Assembly: GCF_002304005.1 (NCBI RefSeq)
Contig: NZ_MRCQ01000005.1
Span: 186,001-250,000 of the forward strand
Reading direction: 5' to 3'
Source of the DNA: Flavobacterium sp. ACN6
GTDB lineage: Bacteria > Bacteroidota > Bacteroidia > Flavobacteriales > Flavobacteriaceae
Length of the DNA: 64,000 nucleotides
A model generated the notes under the pieces. That model did not search any database and was not told the DNA's origin. It saw only the letters and a program-made list of their open reading frames with translations. Position numbers and translations under genes: made by a program. Positions 9,290 to 17,563 of this stretch are shown in pieces. How positions within the stretch are numbered: the stretch's first letter is position 1; each line of letters starts with the position of its first letter.

Positions 9290-10282
9290 ATGTCTATAAA
9301 AAACATTAGATTAGAAGTAATGCAGTTTTTGGAAAAAAACGTGGATAGCTTCGTTGAACAGTATTTAATTCCAGTGGAAAAAATTTGGCAGCCGTCTGAT
9401 TTTTTACCAAATTCTGAAGGAGAAAATTTCTTCGAAGAGGTAAAAGAATTACGCGAAATTGCTAAAGAATTACCATACGATTTCTGGGTTACGCTTGTTG
9501 GTGATACCATTACCGAAGAAGCTTTACCTACATATGAATCTTGGTTAATGGATGTAGAAGGTATTGACCAAATAGAAAATGGTGGAAACGGTTGGTCTAA
9601 ATGGATCCGTCAATGGACCGGAGAAGAAAACCGCCACGGAGATCTTTTAAATAAATACTTGTATTTGTCTGGTCGTGTGAACATGCGTGAAATCGAAATG
9701 ACTACACAGCATTTAATCAACGACGGTTTTGATATTGGAACTGGAACTGACCCATACAAAAACTTTGTATACACTAGTTTTCAGGAATTAGCAACTTATG
9801 TTTCTCATAACAGAGTAGCGCAGATTGCAAAGAAATTTGGCGATAATAAGTTGTCTAAAATGTGTAAAATGATTGCTGGAGACGAAATGCGTCACCACCA
9901 TGCATACAGCGAATTCGTAACTAGAATTTTTCAAGTTGATCCAAGCGAAATGATGCTGGCTTTTCAATATATGATGAAGCAGAAAATCGTTATGCCGGCT
10001 CACTTTTTGAGAGAATCCGGTCAAAAAATCAGCACTGCTTTTGAACAATTTTCTGATTCAGCACAGCGTATTGGTGTTTACACAGCAAATGATTACGTTG
10101 ATATTATGCAGAAATTAATCATTAAATGGGAAGTTGATAAAATTACCAATTTGACTGACGAAGCAGAAAAAGCGCGTGATTACTTAATGAAATTACCAGC
10201 GCGTATGGCTAGAATCTCTGAGAGAATTGTAATTCCACAAGAATCACACATCTTTAAATGGGTTGAACCGGCTAGATTGTAG
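9290..10282 (+). CDS. Acyl-ACP desaturase (stearoyl-ACP delta-9 desaturase family)
   Basis: A 330-residue soluble di-iron enzyme of the plant-type fatty acid desaturase family. The two iron-ligand motifs are present: WTGEENRHGD (about residue 114) and AGDEMRHHHAYSEF (about 200). The N-terminal IWQPSDFLP and the strand WVTLVGDTITEEALPTYESW are family landmarks. It introduces a cis double bond into acyl-ACP using ferredoxin-derived electrons. It directly follows the acyltransferase gene and is followed by a long inverted repeat and a terminator, so the pair probably forms one transcription unit. Confidence 0.93.
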   Translation: MSIKNIRLEVMQFLEKNVDSFVEQYLIPVEKIWQPSDFLPNSEGENFFEEVKELREIAKELPYDFWVTLVGDTITEEALPTYESWLMDVEGIDQIENGGNGWSKWIRQWTGEENRHGDLLNKYLYLSGRVNMREIEMTTQHLINDGFDIGTGTDPYKNFVYTSFQELATYVSHNRVAQIAKKFGDNKLSKMCKMIAGDEMRHHHAYSEFVTRIFQVDPSEMMLAFQYMMKQKIVMPAHFLRESGQKISTAFEQFSDSAQRIGVYTANDYVDIMQKLIIKWEVDKITNLTDEAEKARDYLMKLPARMARISERIVIPQESHIFKWVEPARL

Positions 10283-10322
10283 ATTGTAGATCAGCGGTAT
10301 AATAATGTTACATAGCTTGTCC

Positions 10323-10387
10323 TCCTGAGCGAAGTCGAAGGATCTCATGCTAAATCCATAGTTTGCATCCTTCGACTTCGCTCAGGA
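10323..10387. repeat. Inverted repeat with 21-bp perfect arms
   Basis: The left arm at 10323-10343 and right arm at 10367-10387 are exact reverse complements of 21 bases, separated by 23 bases. The core is CTGAGCGAAGTCGAAGG. It is far more GC-rich than the surroundings and has no T-run, so it is not a normal terminator. I recall this core as a dispersed palindromic repeat in many Flavobacteriia genomes; no second copy lies in this window. Confidence 0.8.
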
Positions 10388-10453
10388 AGACATAAAATGA
10401 GAATTGAAATGTGGTCCCAATAGCTATCGGGATTGGAATCAAAAAAATATATT

Positions 10454-10496
10454 TGTTGATTGTTAGATTTCAAAACTCTAACAATCAACATTTTTT
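10454..10496 (+). terminator. Terminator after the desaturase gene
   Basis: TGTTGATTGTTAGA (10454-10467) pairs with TCTAACAATCAACA (10477-10490), a 14-bp perfect stem with a 9-base loop, followed by six T. Confidence 0.75.
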
Positions 10497-10569
10497 ATTT
10501 AATATAAAACCTTTCGTATAATCTGCTCAATCTGCATGATCTGCGAGAAAATTCAAATACTAATAATTC

Positions 10570-11223
10570 ATGAATACTTCTGAACTAATAAACAAAACGA
10601 TCACTTTTGTAAAAGAAAAATTAAATGATGCTGAAGGCGGACACGATTGGTTTCATATCGAACGCGTTTATAAAAACGCACTTTTAATCGCAAAAGATAC
10701 CGTTTGTGATCTTACAGTTGTACAATTAGGCGCTTTACTTCATGATATTGCCGATAGTAAATTTCATAACGGAGATGAAACTATTGGGCCAAAGACAGCA
10801 CGAGCGTTTTTAGAAACAGAAAATGTTTCAGAAGACATAATTGTTCATGTAGTCAATATTATTGAAAATATCTCTTATAAAGGAGGAAATTTTGAAAAGA
10901 AATTCTCTTCAATAGAATTGGATATCGTTCAGGATGCGGACCGTTTAGATGCAATTGGGGCAATTGGAGTAGCAAGAGCGTTCAATTATGGAGGATTCAA
11001 AAACAGAACATTGTACGACCCAGCAATCGAGCCCATAACAAACATGACGAAGGAGGAGTATAAGAAGAATAATGCTCCAACAATAAATCATTTTTACGAA
11101 AAGCTTTTGCTTTTAAAAGATAAAATGAATACCCAAAAAGGAAAAGAAATCGCTGCCGAAAGACATCGTTTTATGGAATTATTTCTAGGGCAGTTTTATG
11201 CGGAGTGGGAGGGGGTTAAATAA
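10570..11223 (+). CDS. HD domain phosphohydrolase
   Basis: A 217-residue cytosolic HD-superfamily protein. The metal ligands are visible as GGHDWFHIERV (first His, with the D-W-x-H signature of YedJ/YpgQ-like enzymes), LLHDIADSKFH (HD pair) and VQDADRLDAIGAIGVARAF (later Asp). A KEEYKKNNAPTINHFYEKLL segment near the C-terminus is also typical of this subgroup. YpgQ-like homologues hydrolyse nucleotides; the substrate here is unknown. The last 83 bases of this gene recur at 12706-12788, and a decayed version at 16198-16245, so the 3' end has been duplicated downstream. Confidence 0.88.
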   Translation: MNTSELINKTITFVKEKLNDAEGGHDWFHIERVYKNALLIAKDTVCDLTVVQLGALLHDIADSKFHNGDETIGPKTARAFLETENVSEDIIVHVVNIIENISYKGGNFEKKFSSIELDIVQDADRLDAIGAIGVARAFNYGGFKNRTLYDPAIEPITNMTKEEYKKNNAPTINHFYEKLLLLKDKMNTQKGKEIAAERHRFMELFLGQFYAEWEGVK

Positions 11224-11307
11224 TTATAGGTCTGGTATTTGCAAAGATTATTCTTTTATAACATCAAAAATTATGGTGCTTTTTTCTTACGAAAAGTCAA
11301 AAATTAT

Positions 11308-11315
11308 TATATTTG
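11308..11315 (+). promoter_or_regulatory. Candidate -7 box for the lipoprotein gene
   Basis: TATATTTG matches TAnnTTTG and lies 13 bases before the ATG at 11329. No -33 box was found. Confidence 0.35.
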
Positions 11316-11328
11316 ACAAAAAGAGCGT

Positions 11329-11925
11329 ATGAAAAAATTGTTTTTAATAGTAGTTTTTGTTTTTCAATCATTCCTATTTACTTCTTGTGATAATGATAAT
11401 AACGAAATAGCGAAAGCTACTTTAGAATTAAAAATTAAAGATGAAGTAGGAAATAATATCAAAGATGCTAAAGTAACTTTATTTTCGACTAAAGAAGATT
11501 TTGAAAGTAAGTCAAATCCTCTGGGCATTTTAACTTCTGACAATGATGGAAAAGTAATTTTTGATAATTTAGATACTGAGAAATACTACTGGTTCGTCGA
11601 AAAGGAATGTAAAGATAATAGAAATGGAAAATTTTCGAGCGAATTAGCTTTAAAAGGTAACGTTGTTGAAAGAGAGGGTATAATAATTTCTGATAAGACA
11701 AGTAATATCGAGATACTTAATTCGAATAATATTCCACTTTCAGTAAACATAAATGGTGGGGAATATTTTATTGTAAATGCAAAACAATACATTGAAGTAC
11801 CCGGATTCGGCTTAGGAAAGTATACAATAACCTGGAAAAATGAAGCGGAAAATATCCCAATAAAAATGGGTTCTGTTGAAATCGCAAATTGCGGATTTAG
11901 TTCTGCATTGGTTGTTTTATGGTAA
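11329..11925 (+). CDS. Lipoprotein with a carboxypeptidase-regulatory-like (Ig-like) domain
   Basis: A 198-residue protein with a lipobox (TSCD, Cys about 20) followed by an Asn/Asp-rich linker. Residues about 29-95 read ATLELKIKDEVGNNIKDAKV, then DDGKV-type strands and a LDTEKYYWFVEK segment. This resembles a small Ig-like or carboxypeptidase-regulatory fold of the kind that displays surface domains. The second half has no recognised domain. It is the first gene in the interval between two copies of the HD-gene 3' end and may belong to an inserted accessory module. Function unknown. Confidence 0.6.
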   Translation: MKKLFLIVVFVFQSFLFTSCDNDNNEIAKATLELKIKDEVGNNIKDAKVTLFSTKEDFESKSNPLGILTSDNDGKVIFDNLDTEKYYWFVEKECKDNRNGKFSSELALKGNVVEREGIIISDKTSNIEILNSNNIPLSVNINGGEYFIVNAKQYIEVPGFGLGKYTITWKNEAENIPIKMGSVEIANCGFSSALVVLW

Positions 11926-11937
11926 GCGATGACATCC

Positions 11938-11991
11938 AAAAGGCAAAGCTTCACAAAGAAATTTAAATCTTCGTGAAGCTTTGTCCTTTTA
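11938..11991 (+). terminator. Hairpin after the lipoprotein gene
   Basis: AAAGGCAAAGCTTCAC pairs with GTGAAGCTTTGTCCTTT around an AT-rich loop, starting 13 bases after the stop. The core AAAGCTTCAC recurs in the next hairpin (12041-12079), and a variant recurs at 17467-17506. Confidence 0.6.
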
Positions 11992-12040
11992 CTCTGTGTA
12001 TCTGTAAAATTATATTCCGCAACGATTCCCCAAGAAAACA

Positions 12041-12079
12041 CAAAGCTTCACAAAGAATTTTAATCTCTGTGAAGCTTTT
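12041..12079. terminator. Second hairpin of the same family, between convergent genes
   Basis: AAAGCTTCAC and GTGAAGCTTT arms enclose AAAGAATTTTAATCT-like bases; a run of T follows on the + strand. It can serve the lipoprotein gene (+) or the convergent DUF4240 remnant (-). Confidence 0.55.
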
Positions 12080-12122
12080 TTATTTTCAAATACTAAATCT
12101 TATCTTAACTAGGCAAGAATAA

Positions 12123-12613
12123 CTATTCCGTTGACCAGCCATTCTCATTTGAACCGCTTTCTATACAATGTTTTGAATAACGATCAAATTCTTCTCCAAA
12201 TTTTTCCTCAAAAAGATTATAAGCAGAAAATCCAAAGCTTTCACCATCGATATCAAATGTAGCTTTTGAAGGGGTTTTATAGATCATATTATAATATTCT
12301 CGTCCCATTCCAAGTATAAAGCAACGGGAGTATAAAAGCCATCGTCAGAGCCATCTGTGTATTCATGAATTTCCTCTCGATCAATATTATACAGTCTTTC
12401 TTCTAAAATGAGAATGAATTTTGTTATATCTTCTTTATTAAGTTCAAGAAGTCTTTTGTTGTAATTTTTGAGAATAGAACCTTGCAATTCATCACTTAAT
12501 TGTTCAAGTATTTCAGCATCATTATTTTTTAGACATTCGGCTCTTAATTTGTGAAGTGCTGGTGAGTCTGCCCAGGAAAGTTCAATAATTTCCCAAAATT
12601 TGTCTTCTGTCAT
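12123..12613 (-). pseudogene. DUF4240 domain protein, disrupted by a frameshift
   Basis: Two overlapping reverse-strand frames make one protein. The upstream frame (12613-12284) starts MTEDKFWEIIELSWADS and runs through YTDGSDDGFYTPVALYLE. The downstream frame (12308-12123) continues GREYYNMIYKTPSKATF and YNLFEEKFGEEFDRY. DUF4240 proteins have the order FW.xIE, SDDGF, GREfY and a C-terminal F.Y segment, so the pieces join in the correct order. The join is near 12308-12310, where one missing base (after GAA, before ATGGGA) would restore a single frame of about 163 residues. It could be a genuine pseudogene or a sequencing error. Function of the family is unknown. Confidence 0.78.
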
Positions 12614-12705
12614 TGTTTTAATGTGTTTTGTAGTTTACAATTAGATCAAAAGTATTTCAATTTTTTAAAAGATAAATACTCTAAAACGGTTTTTAAATAT
12701 CATTA

Positions 12706-12788
12706 GAAAACAAATCGCTGCCGAAAGACATCGTTTTATGGAATTGTTTCTTGCTCAGTTTTATGCAGAATGGGAAGGGGTGAAGTAA
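12706..12788 (+). pseudogene. Duplicated 3' end of the HD phosphohydrolase gene
   Basis: These 83 bases align without gaps to 11141-11223, the last 27 codons and stop of the HD gene. They translate as KQIAAERHRFMELFLAQFYA then EWEGVK and a stop; the parent has KEIAAERHRFMELFLGQFYA then EWEGVK. About ten substitutions, mostly at third positions, separate them. An in-frame stop precedes the fragment and no start is available, so it is gene debris. Confidence 0.9.
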
Positions 12789-12812
12789 GTTTTTAGTTTC
12801 AGTATTATTATA

Positions 12813-12847
12813 AAAAAAGCGACTTCAAATTTTGAAGCCGCTTTTTT
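12813..12847. terminator. Terminator hairpin, probably bidirectional
   Basis: AAAAAAGCG and CGCTTTTTT arms enclose CTTCAAATTTTGAAG, which is itself palindromic, so the stem is long with T runs on both sides. It lies 24 bases after the HD-gene remnant and beyond the end of the reverse-strand collagen-like gene. Confidence 0.7.
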
Positions 12848-12942
12848 ATGTCTAAGAACCTAAGTCAGTCTAATGATCTAAGCAAGTCTTCTTCACTTTT
12901 TTGATTATCTCGCCGTTTCTATATCTTAAATTTCCATCACAG

Positions 12943-15507
12943 TTATTGTTTTACAAATGTAAATCTGCCAGCCATTACATTATTGTTATTGGATAATGGA
13001 AAATTTCCATTGGTTCCAATTGCATTTCGTCCATAACTTGTAAATATAATTCTAAATTGTGTTGCACTATACGGGATAATTAACATACTAGTGGTAACCA
13101 TTCCACTTGGATCAAAAGCAAAAGCTGTTTTAGTGTTTCTTACGGTATATATTGAAGCACTGTTTTTTGTAGTGTTGTCAATAATTGGACCTGAGTAAAG
13201 AGGCTGGTCCGTTAGATCAAATTGGTAGCCATTAGGGAGTGAGAAAAGATAGTCTCCATCTCCTGGATCACTGCCAGACGAATCAGTTGCGGAATATAAA
13301 AAATCTACTTCTATTTCATTGTTTCCAAGATCTTTGTAACGTATAAAATCATTTTCACGTGTTGTCGGTTTTGTTGGTGCGGTAATTGTCGCGCCAATTT
13401 CTAAGGGAACTTTAGCGGAAAAACCCCCACGTGGTGGTGCAGTTTTCAAAACACCAGTTGCATCAACCACTACATTTAAATCGGCAGGATTCGAACTTGC
13501 CTTCAAACCTTCAAAACGTACAGGATCAGAGGTCGGGTCATTCCTGTTACTGACATGTAAGGTGTTTGTTGGGGCTTGTACATTAATACCTATTTTTGCG
13601 TCTGCTCTGTCTGCTGTTTGATTGATGTTTGTTCCAAATAATACATTTCCAATATTTAATTCATCATATGCATCTGGAGAAGAAGCATTAACTCTTTGTA
13701 TGGTGCCGCCTCCAATAAGAATATTGTTGCTTCCTGTAGTCAAGTCACCGCCGGCATCATAACCAATAGCTATATTTTTGGTTCCCGATTCAATAGTTTT
13801 TAATGTTCCGTATCCTATTGCTACGTTTCCAATTCCTCCACCTGTCGCATCAGGAAAAGTTTGATACCCTAAAAAAACGTTAGTTCCATCAATTTTACCA
13901 GATTGGATATTATTTCTTTTGAAAATTAAATTGGTATCATCTGTAGTACCAATAAAATTAATAGCAGGGTCAGTTCCCGCATTACCAAGAATGTTCCAAC
14001 TGTTAGCACTAAGTTCTGAAGGGGTAATTGTTTTTAGAACGCCATTTGTGTCAGTTATAACAATATTGTCTGTTGCAGCTCCTGCCTGCAGGCCGGCAAC
14101 CGTTAAAGTGTTAACAGCATCAGTAGTTATAGTTGTTGGGGTTACTAATGCACCACCCAATTGTACATTTCCATTAGTAACAGTCAAAGCATTATTGGCT
14201 GTTATTAGTACAGGAACTGCTGGAGTTGATGCAACTCCATTTACGGTTGATATAAGATTGCCATTTGCAGCATCCAGAACATTACTGTTAATAATAGTAA
14301 CATTCTGACCTGTTGTGCCATTTACTGTTGTGTTTATATTATTGGCTGTAGAAGTATTTGATACTGTTGTCACAGGTATAGAAGGGGTATTTACTTTATA
14401 GGGATCAGAGGTTGTACCTGTACCGCTTACTGTTGTATTGGTTCCATTTACAATTAATCCAATACCACCCTGAGCACCGACTGCACCATCATTTCCGGGT
14501 ACTCCCTGTGGTCCTTGAGGCCCAGTTGCTCCAATTGCACCATCATTTCCAGGTACTCCCTGTGGTCCTTGAGGCCCAGTTGCTCCAATTGCACCATCAT
14601 TTCCAGGTACTCCTTGTGGTCCTTGAGGCCCGGTTGCTCCAATTGCACCATCATTTCCAGGTACTCCCTGTGGTCCTTGAGGTCCAGCTGCTCCAATTGC
14701 ACCATCATTTCCAGGTACTCCCTGTGGTCCTTGAGGTCCAGCTGCTCCAATTGCACCATCATTTCCAGGGACTCCCTGTGGTCCTTGGGGTCCAGCTGCT
14801 CCAATTGCACCATCATTTCCAGGGACTCCCTGTATTCCTTGCGGTCCAGTTAGTCCAGTTGCACCATCATTTCCAGATACTCCTTGTGGTCCTTGAGGCC
14901 CAGTTGCTCCAATTGCACCATCATTTCCGGGTATCCCTTGCGGCCCAGTTAATCCAGTTGCACCATCATTTCCTGGTGCACCTTGTGGTCCTTGAGGTCC
15001 TGTTGCACCATCATTTCCGGGTATTCCTTGTGGTCCTTGAGGCCCAGTTGAGCCATCGTTTCCAGGTACGCCTTGTGGGCCTTGAGGCCCTGTTTGTACA
15101 GTTAATTGTAATACATTCGAAACACCGTTTTCATCTTTGTACGTTAATTCATTTGTAGCTGTATTATAATTTAATGTTGTTAGGGTTTCATTAAAAGCTA
15201 TAGGGTCGCTTTTTGCTAATAATCTAACCCATTTGTTTACCTGCCAGTAATAAAATCCAGGAGTTACATCATTTGCAGTTATGGTATTGTATACTAGTAA
15301 GCTGCTTGTAATGGTTCCTGTCACAGGGCTTTGATTTGATGTTTCTGTCAAGGATAATCGAGGTATCAATAATCCTTTATTCGCTGAAACGATATCCAGC
15401 TGTGATGACATTTCGGGATTTAAAGTTCCTATGCCAACCTGCGCATTCGAAATTGAACAAAATCCTAATATTGCAATTGTGACCGCTATTTTATTTTTTA
15501 AACTCAT
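12943..15507 (-). CDS. Large secreted collagen-like repeat protein
   Basis: An 854-residue protein with a signal peptide ending in SNAQ, followed by VGIGTLNPEMSSQLDI. This is the start seen in many Bacteroidota tail-fibre-like surface proteins. A linker with FYYWQVNKWVRL precedes about 205 residues of uninterrupted Gly-X-Y triplets (about 139-345). Next comes a Thr/Asn-rich beta stretch, then a segment resembling YadA-type or tail-fibre heads: NIAIGYDAGGDLTTGSNNI and IGGGTIQR. The C-terminal 200 residues end FTFVKQ without a type IX sorting domain that I can recognise. Trimerisation and a surface or adhesive role are inferred. It lies between two fragments of the HD-gene 3' end. Confidence 0.85.
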   Translation of the reverse strand: MSLKNKIAVTIAILGFCSISNAQVGIGTLNPEMSSQLDIVSANKGLLIPRLSLTETSNQSPVTGTITSSLLVYNTITANDVTPGFYYWQVNKWVRLLAKSDPIAFNETLTTLNYNTATNELTYKDENGVSNVLQLTVQTGPQGPQGVPGNDGSTGPQGPQGIPGNDGATGPQGPQGAPGNDGATGLTGPQGIPGNDGAIGATGPQGPQGVSGNDGATGLTGPQGIQGVPGNDGAIGAAGPQGPQGVPGNDGAIGAAGPQGPQGVPGNDGAIGAAGPQGPQGVPGNDGAIGATGPQGPQGVPGNDGAIGATGPQGPQGVPGNDGAIGATGPQGPQGVPGNDGAVGAQGGIGLIVNGTNTTVSGTGTTSDPYKVNTPSIPVTTVSNTSTANNINTTVNGTTGQNVTIINSNVLDAANGNLISTVNGVASTPAVPVLITANNALTVTNGNVQLGGALVTPTTITTDAVNTLTVAGLQAGAATDNIVITDTNGVLKTITPSELSANSWNILGNAGTDPAINFIGTTDDTNLIFKRNNIQSGKIDGTNVFLGYQTFPDATGGGIGNVAIGYGTLKTIESGTKNIAIGYDAGGDLTTGSNNILIGGGTIQRVNASSPDAYDELNIGNVLFGTNINQTADRADAKIGINVQAPTNTLHVSNRNDPTSDPVRFEGLKASSNPADLNVVVDATGVLKTAPPRGGFSAKVPLEIGATITAPTKPTTRENDFIRYKDLGNNEIEVDFLYSATDSSGSDPGDGDYLFSLPNGYQFDLTDQPLYSGPIIDNTTKNSASIYTVRNTKTAFAFDPSGMVTTSMLIIPYSATQFRIIFTSYGRNAIGTNGNFPLSNNNNVMAGRFTFVKQ
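14475..15093 (-). repeat. 54-bp tandem repeat encoding Gly-X-Y collagen triplets
   Basis: The unit encodes GPQGPQGVPGNDGAIGAA, six triplets or 54 bp. The units nearest the 3' end of the gene (low coordinates) are nearly identical at the DNA level, whereas those at the 5' end vary in unit length (36, 45 and 54 bp) and sequence. Recent unequal exchange therefore probably expanded the 3' part. Confidence 0.9.
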
Positions 15508-16197
15508 AATTGTTATGATTAATTTGTTTTTATTAAAAAATTTGGTTTTTTTGCGTGCAAATGTCTGGTAAACAGGTATTTTTTTTAGGCCTGTAAAAGT
15601 TTTTTAAATGATAGACTAAGACTTTTAATTGTGTTTTTATGATTTTAACAAGCAATTAATTTATTCCCACGGTTTAAACAAGAAAAAAACATAATGAGTA
15701 TAAAATTTTAATGATGTTATTGCGCTAAAGTAGAATCTGAAAAGGAATTGCGAAATTTAAATTAAGTAACAAATAAATCATTAAAATAATTTAAATCTGG
15801 TGTATTTGTTTTTGATAACTGGCTTAAAATTTGGCTTAAAAGGTATTGCTTTTACTAAAATTTCAGATGTAGAAGCTTAGAAGCAATTATAGTTTATTTG
15901 TCGAAATTATAAAAAATAAAAAAAGATTTCTATTTTGCGCAAGTAATACTTATAATATCAAAAGTACTGAATTATAGTTAATTAACAATTTTTTTAACAG
16001 GAAATAATTGTTACTTGATTTAGTATGAAAAAAAATTAATGCAATTGCATATTTCTAAATTTATAGTACTGGAAATTTTAAAAGTATATTTTCGTGTAGT
16101 AATTAGTATTCGTGTTTGATAGTTAGGGTTTCAATGGTGCACAGAATTCCCAAGCAAAATTGAAGATCTTCTAACCCGTTTTCCGGTAAGCAGAATT
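15508..16197. other. AT-rich gene-free stretch upstream of the collagen-like gene
   Basis: About 690 bases with no convincing open frame, no RNA gene and no palindrome that I could recognise. It must contain the promoter of the collagen-like gene. No TAnnTTTG box stands out near 15508-15560. The far end merges into the decayed HD-gene fragment at 16198. Confidence 0.6.
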
Positions 16198-16245
16198 GAA
16201 TTTTTCTTCGTTTAGTTTTACGTAGAATGTGAAGGAATTAAATAG
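16198..16245 (+). pseudogene. Decayed second copy of the HD-gene 3' end
   Basis: Translates as EFFFV-stop-FYVECEGIK-stop, against ELFLGQFYAEWEGVK-stop at the end of the HD gene (11223). The internal stop is TAG where the parent has CAG. The match is weaker than the copy at 12706-12788, but spacing, reading frame and terminal stop agree across 16 codons. Confidence 0.65.
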
Positions 16246-16328
16246 TTTTTGTCTTTAATTGTCCAGTTTGAAAAGTAGGAAAGGAATACTCATTACTGAT
16301 TCTCAAACAGGATAAATGCATTTTTATT

Positions 16329-17213
16329 TTACTCGTTTAGTTTTTTATTTATTGTTGAGATAATTTTGAGTTTATCAGCTATTACCAATAAAACAAATAA
16401 TGTCAATGAAAGGAAAAGTACGGTAACTACACTTAGTAAAAAATATTTCATTGACCATTCAAGTGCAACTTTGATTCTGTGAACAAAACTGATACTTTTT
16501 TCTGCAGCCCCTTCGTACATTGAGAATCTTACGGTGCAAAATTCATTTTCAGTATTGAAATTTCCCAGTTCAACACCCAATCCCTGCAATTGCTCTTCAA
16601 CTTCCAAAATTTTGTCATTCAGGGAAATAAAATCTGAAATCTGTCCTCCTTTAGATTTGAGCTCAAGTAAGGATTGAAGCATTTTTTCGATAGAAATCTT
16701 TTTAGCATTCAATTGACGGTATTCATTCGTTTTATCAACTTTCGTAATTTCAGTATCTTTAAGTATTCCAACTTTTTGGAGATCAACATAAAAATCATCA
16801 AACTTTGCGGGATTTACTCCAATAAGCAGGTGAATTTGTCTATTTCCTTTTTGCCCTATTTTTTGCTCATATTGAATAATTGCATTGTACGATTTTGTTT
16901 TTGCTTTAACTATATATTCATCTTTTTGATATTCAGATGTTTTTGTTTTAAGTGATGCCGTTTTTTCAAATTTCTGAGTAGAAGCCATATTCGGAGCGGC
17001 AGGTTTAAAGTCCCCTTTTACAGCTACTTTTTCAGAAGCGTAGTTCTTTCTTAAATTATCAATGCTTCCAAAAAAGTTGTCACTGTAATCATTTCCAGAA
17101 GTTTGACTAGAAGCAGCATAACCGTATAGAAGTCTAAATACAAACAATAAAATAAACAACCCAGCAGACCATTTGCCTAATTTCCAAATTCTATTTTTAA
17201 AGTTATTTGCCAT
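16329..17213 (-). CDS. DUF4349 domain membrane protein
   Basis: A 294-residue protein with an N-terminal transmembrane helix (about 14-32) and a C-terminal one (about 255-280), with a periplasmic DUF4349 region between them. That region has FEKTASLKTKTSEYQKDEYI, TEITKVDKTNEYRQLNAKKI and a coiled coil around DKILEVEEQLQGLG. It is a paralogue of the protein at 6884-7735 but is anchored by a helix, not a lipid. A 45-residue membrane protein is encoded immediately upstream (5-base gap), suggesting a two-gene transcript. Function is unknown; an envelope-stress or anti-sigma role has been suggested for some DUF4349 proteins. Confidence 0.82.
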   Translation of the reverse strand: MANNFKNRIWKLGKWSAGLFILLFVFRLLYGYAASSQTSGNDYSDNFFGSIDNLRKNYASEKVAVKGDFKPAAPNMASTQKFEKTASLKTKTSEYQKDEYIVKAKTKSYNAIIQYEQKIGQKGNRQIHLLIGVNPAKFDDFYVDLQKVGILKDTEITKVDKTNEYRQLNAKKISIEKMLQSLLELKSKGGQISDFISLNDKILEVEEQLQGLGVELGNFNTENEFCTVRFSMYEGAAEKSISFVHRIKVALEWSMKYFLLSVVTVLFLSLTLFVLLVIADKLKIISTINKKLNE

Positions 17214-17218
17214 CTCAA

Positions 17219-17356
17219 TTAATTTGAATAATATTTATGTTTCATGTAAATGTACATAATAATAAGTGCGCACAAAAAACCAAGCGAGAACCACAATAAT
17301 CTTGCAACTCTATTGTCTCTAATGATCTCTATTTTATCTTCTGGATTCATTTTCAT
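17219..17356 (-). CDS. Small membrane protein, 45 residues
   Basis: The frame starts at the ATG at 17356 and reads MKMNPEDKIEIIRDNRVARL, then a hydrophobic stretch LLWFSLGFLCALIIMYIYM (about 20-38), then HKYYSN and a stop. One transmembrane helix preceded by a charged cytosolic helix is predicted. It ends 5 bases before the DUF4349 gene on the same strand, which supports it as a real translated gene. No family is recognised; co-expression with DUF4349 suggests a partner subunit. Confidence 0.6.
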   Translation of the reverse strand: MKMNPEDKIEIIRDNRVARLLWFSLGFLCALIIMYIYMKHKYYSN

Positions 17357-17466
17357 GCATTTAGAATCCCAAAATTAAGAGAACTTGAATTTATAAGTCT
17401 GACCTAAAAGTTTTTAAAGTATCATAAAAAGACATTTTTATTTGAAAGAATATATTCTTAATATAA

Positions 17467-17506
17467 AAAGCTTCTCAGAGAAATCGAAATATCTCTGCGA
17501 AGCTTT
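17467..17506. terminator. Hairpin between the feo block and the DUF4349 block
   Basis: AAAGCTTCTCAGAGA and TCTCTGCGAAGCTTT arms with one mismatch and a short AT loop. The core resembles the hairpins at 11938 and 12041. On the reverse strand it lies after the Cys-rich peptide gene that ends the feo operon. Confidence 0.55.
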
Positions 17507-17563
17507 GTGTTTTTATTTTGAGAATCTCTGCAAAATTACTTTTTAAATCTCAGCACCTTAAAA

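Noticed and set aside
10323..10387. tRNA or structured RNA gene
   Set aside because: The 21-bp perfect arms with a 23-base loop do not form a cloverleaf, and no anticodon arm or CCA-like end is present.
11586..12041. 151-codon reverse frame opposite the lipoprotein gene
   Set aside because: It covers a hairpin terminator and the opposite strand of a gene with a clear lipobox and promoter-like box.
14454..14853. Two further repeat-driven frames in the collagen region (120 and 112 codons)
   Set aside because: They are out-of-frame readings of the same 54-bp repeat on either strand.
14412..15158. Long forward-strand open frame (248 codons) opposite the collagen repeat
   Set aside because: It is a repeat-driven shadow of the Gly-X-Y array; the His/Leu-rich product has no start context, signal or family.
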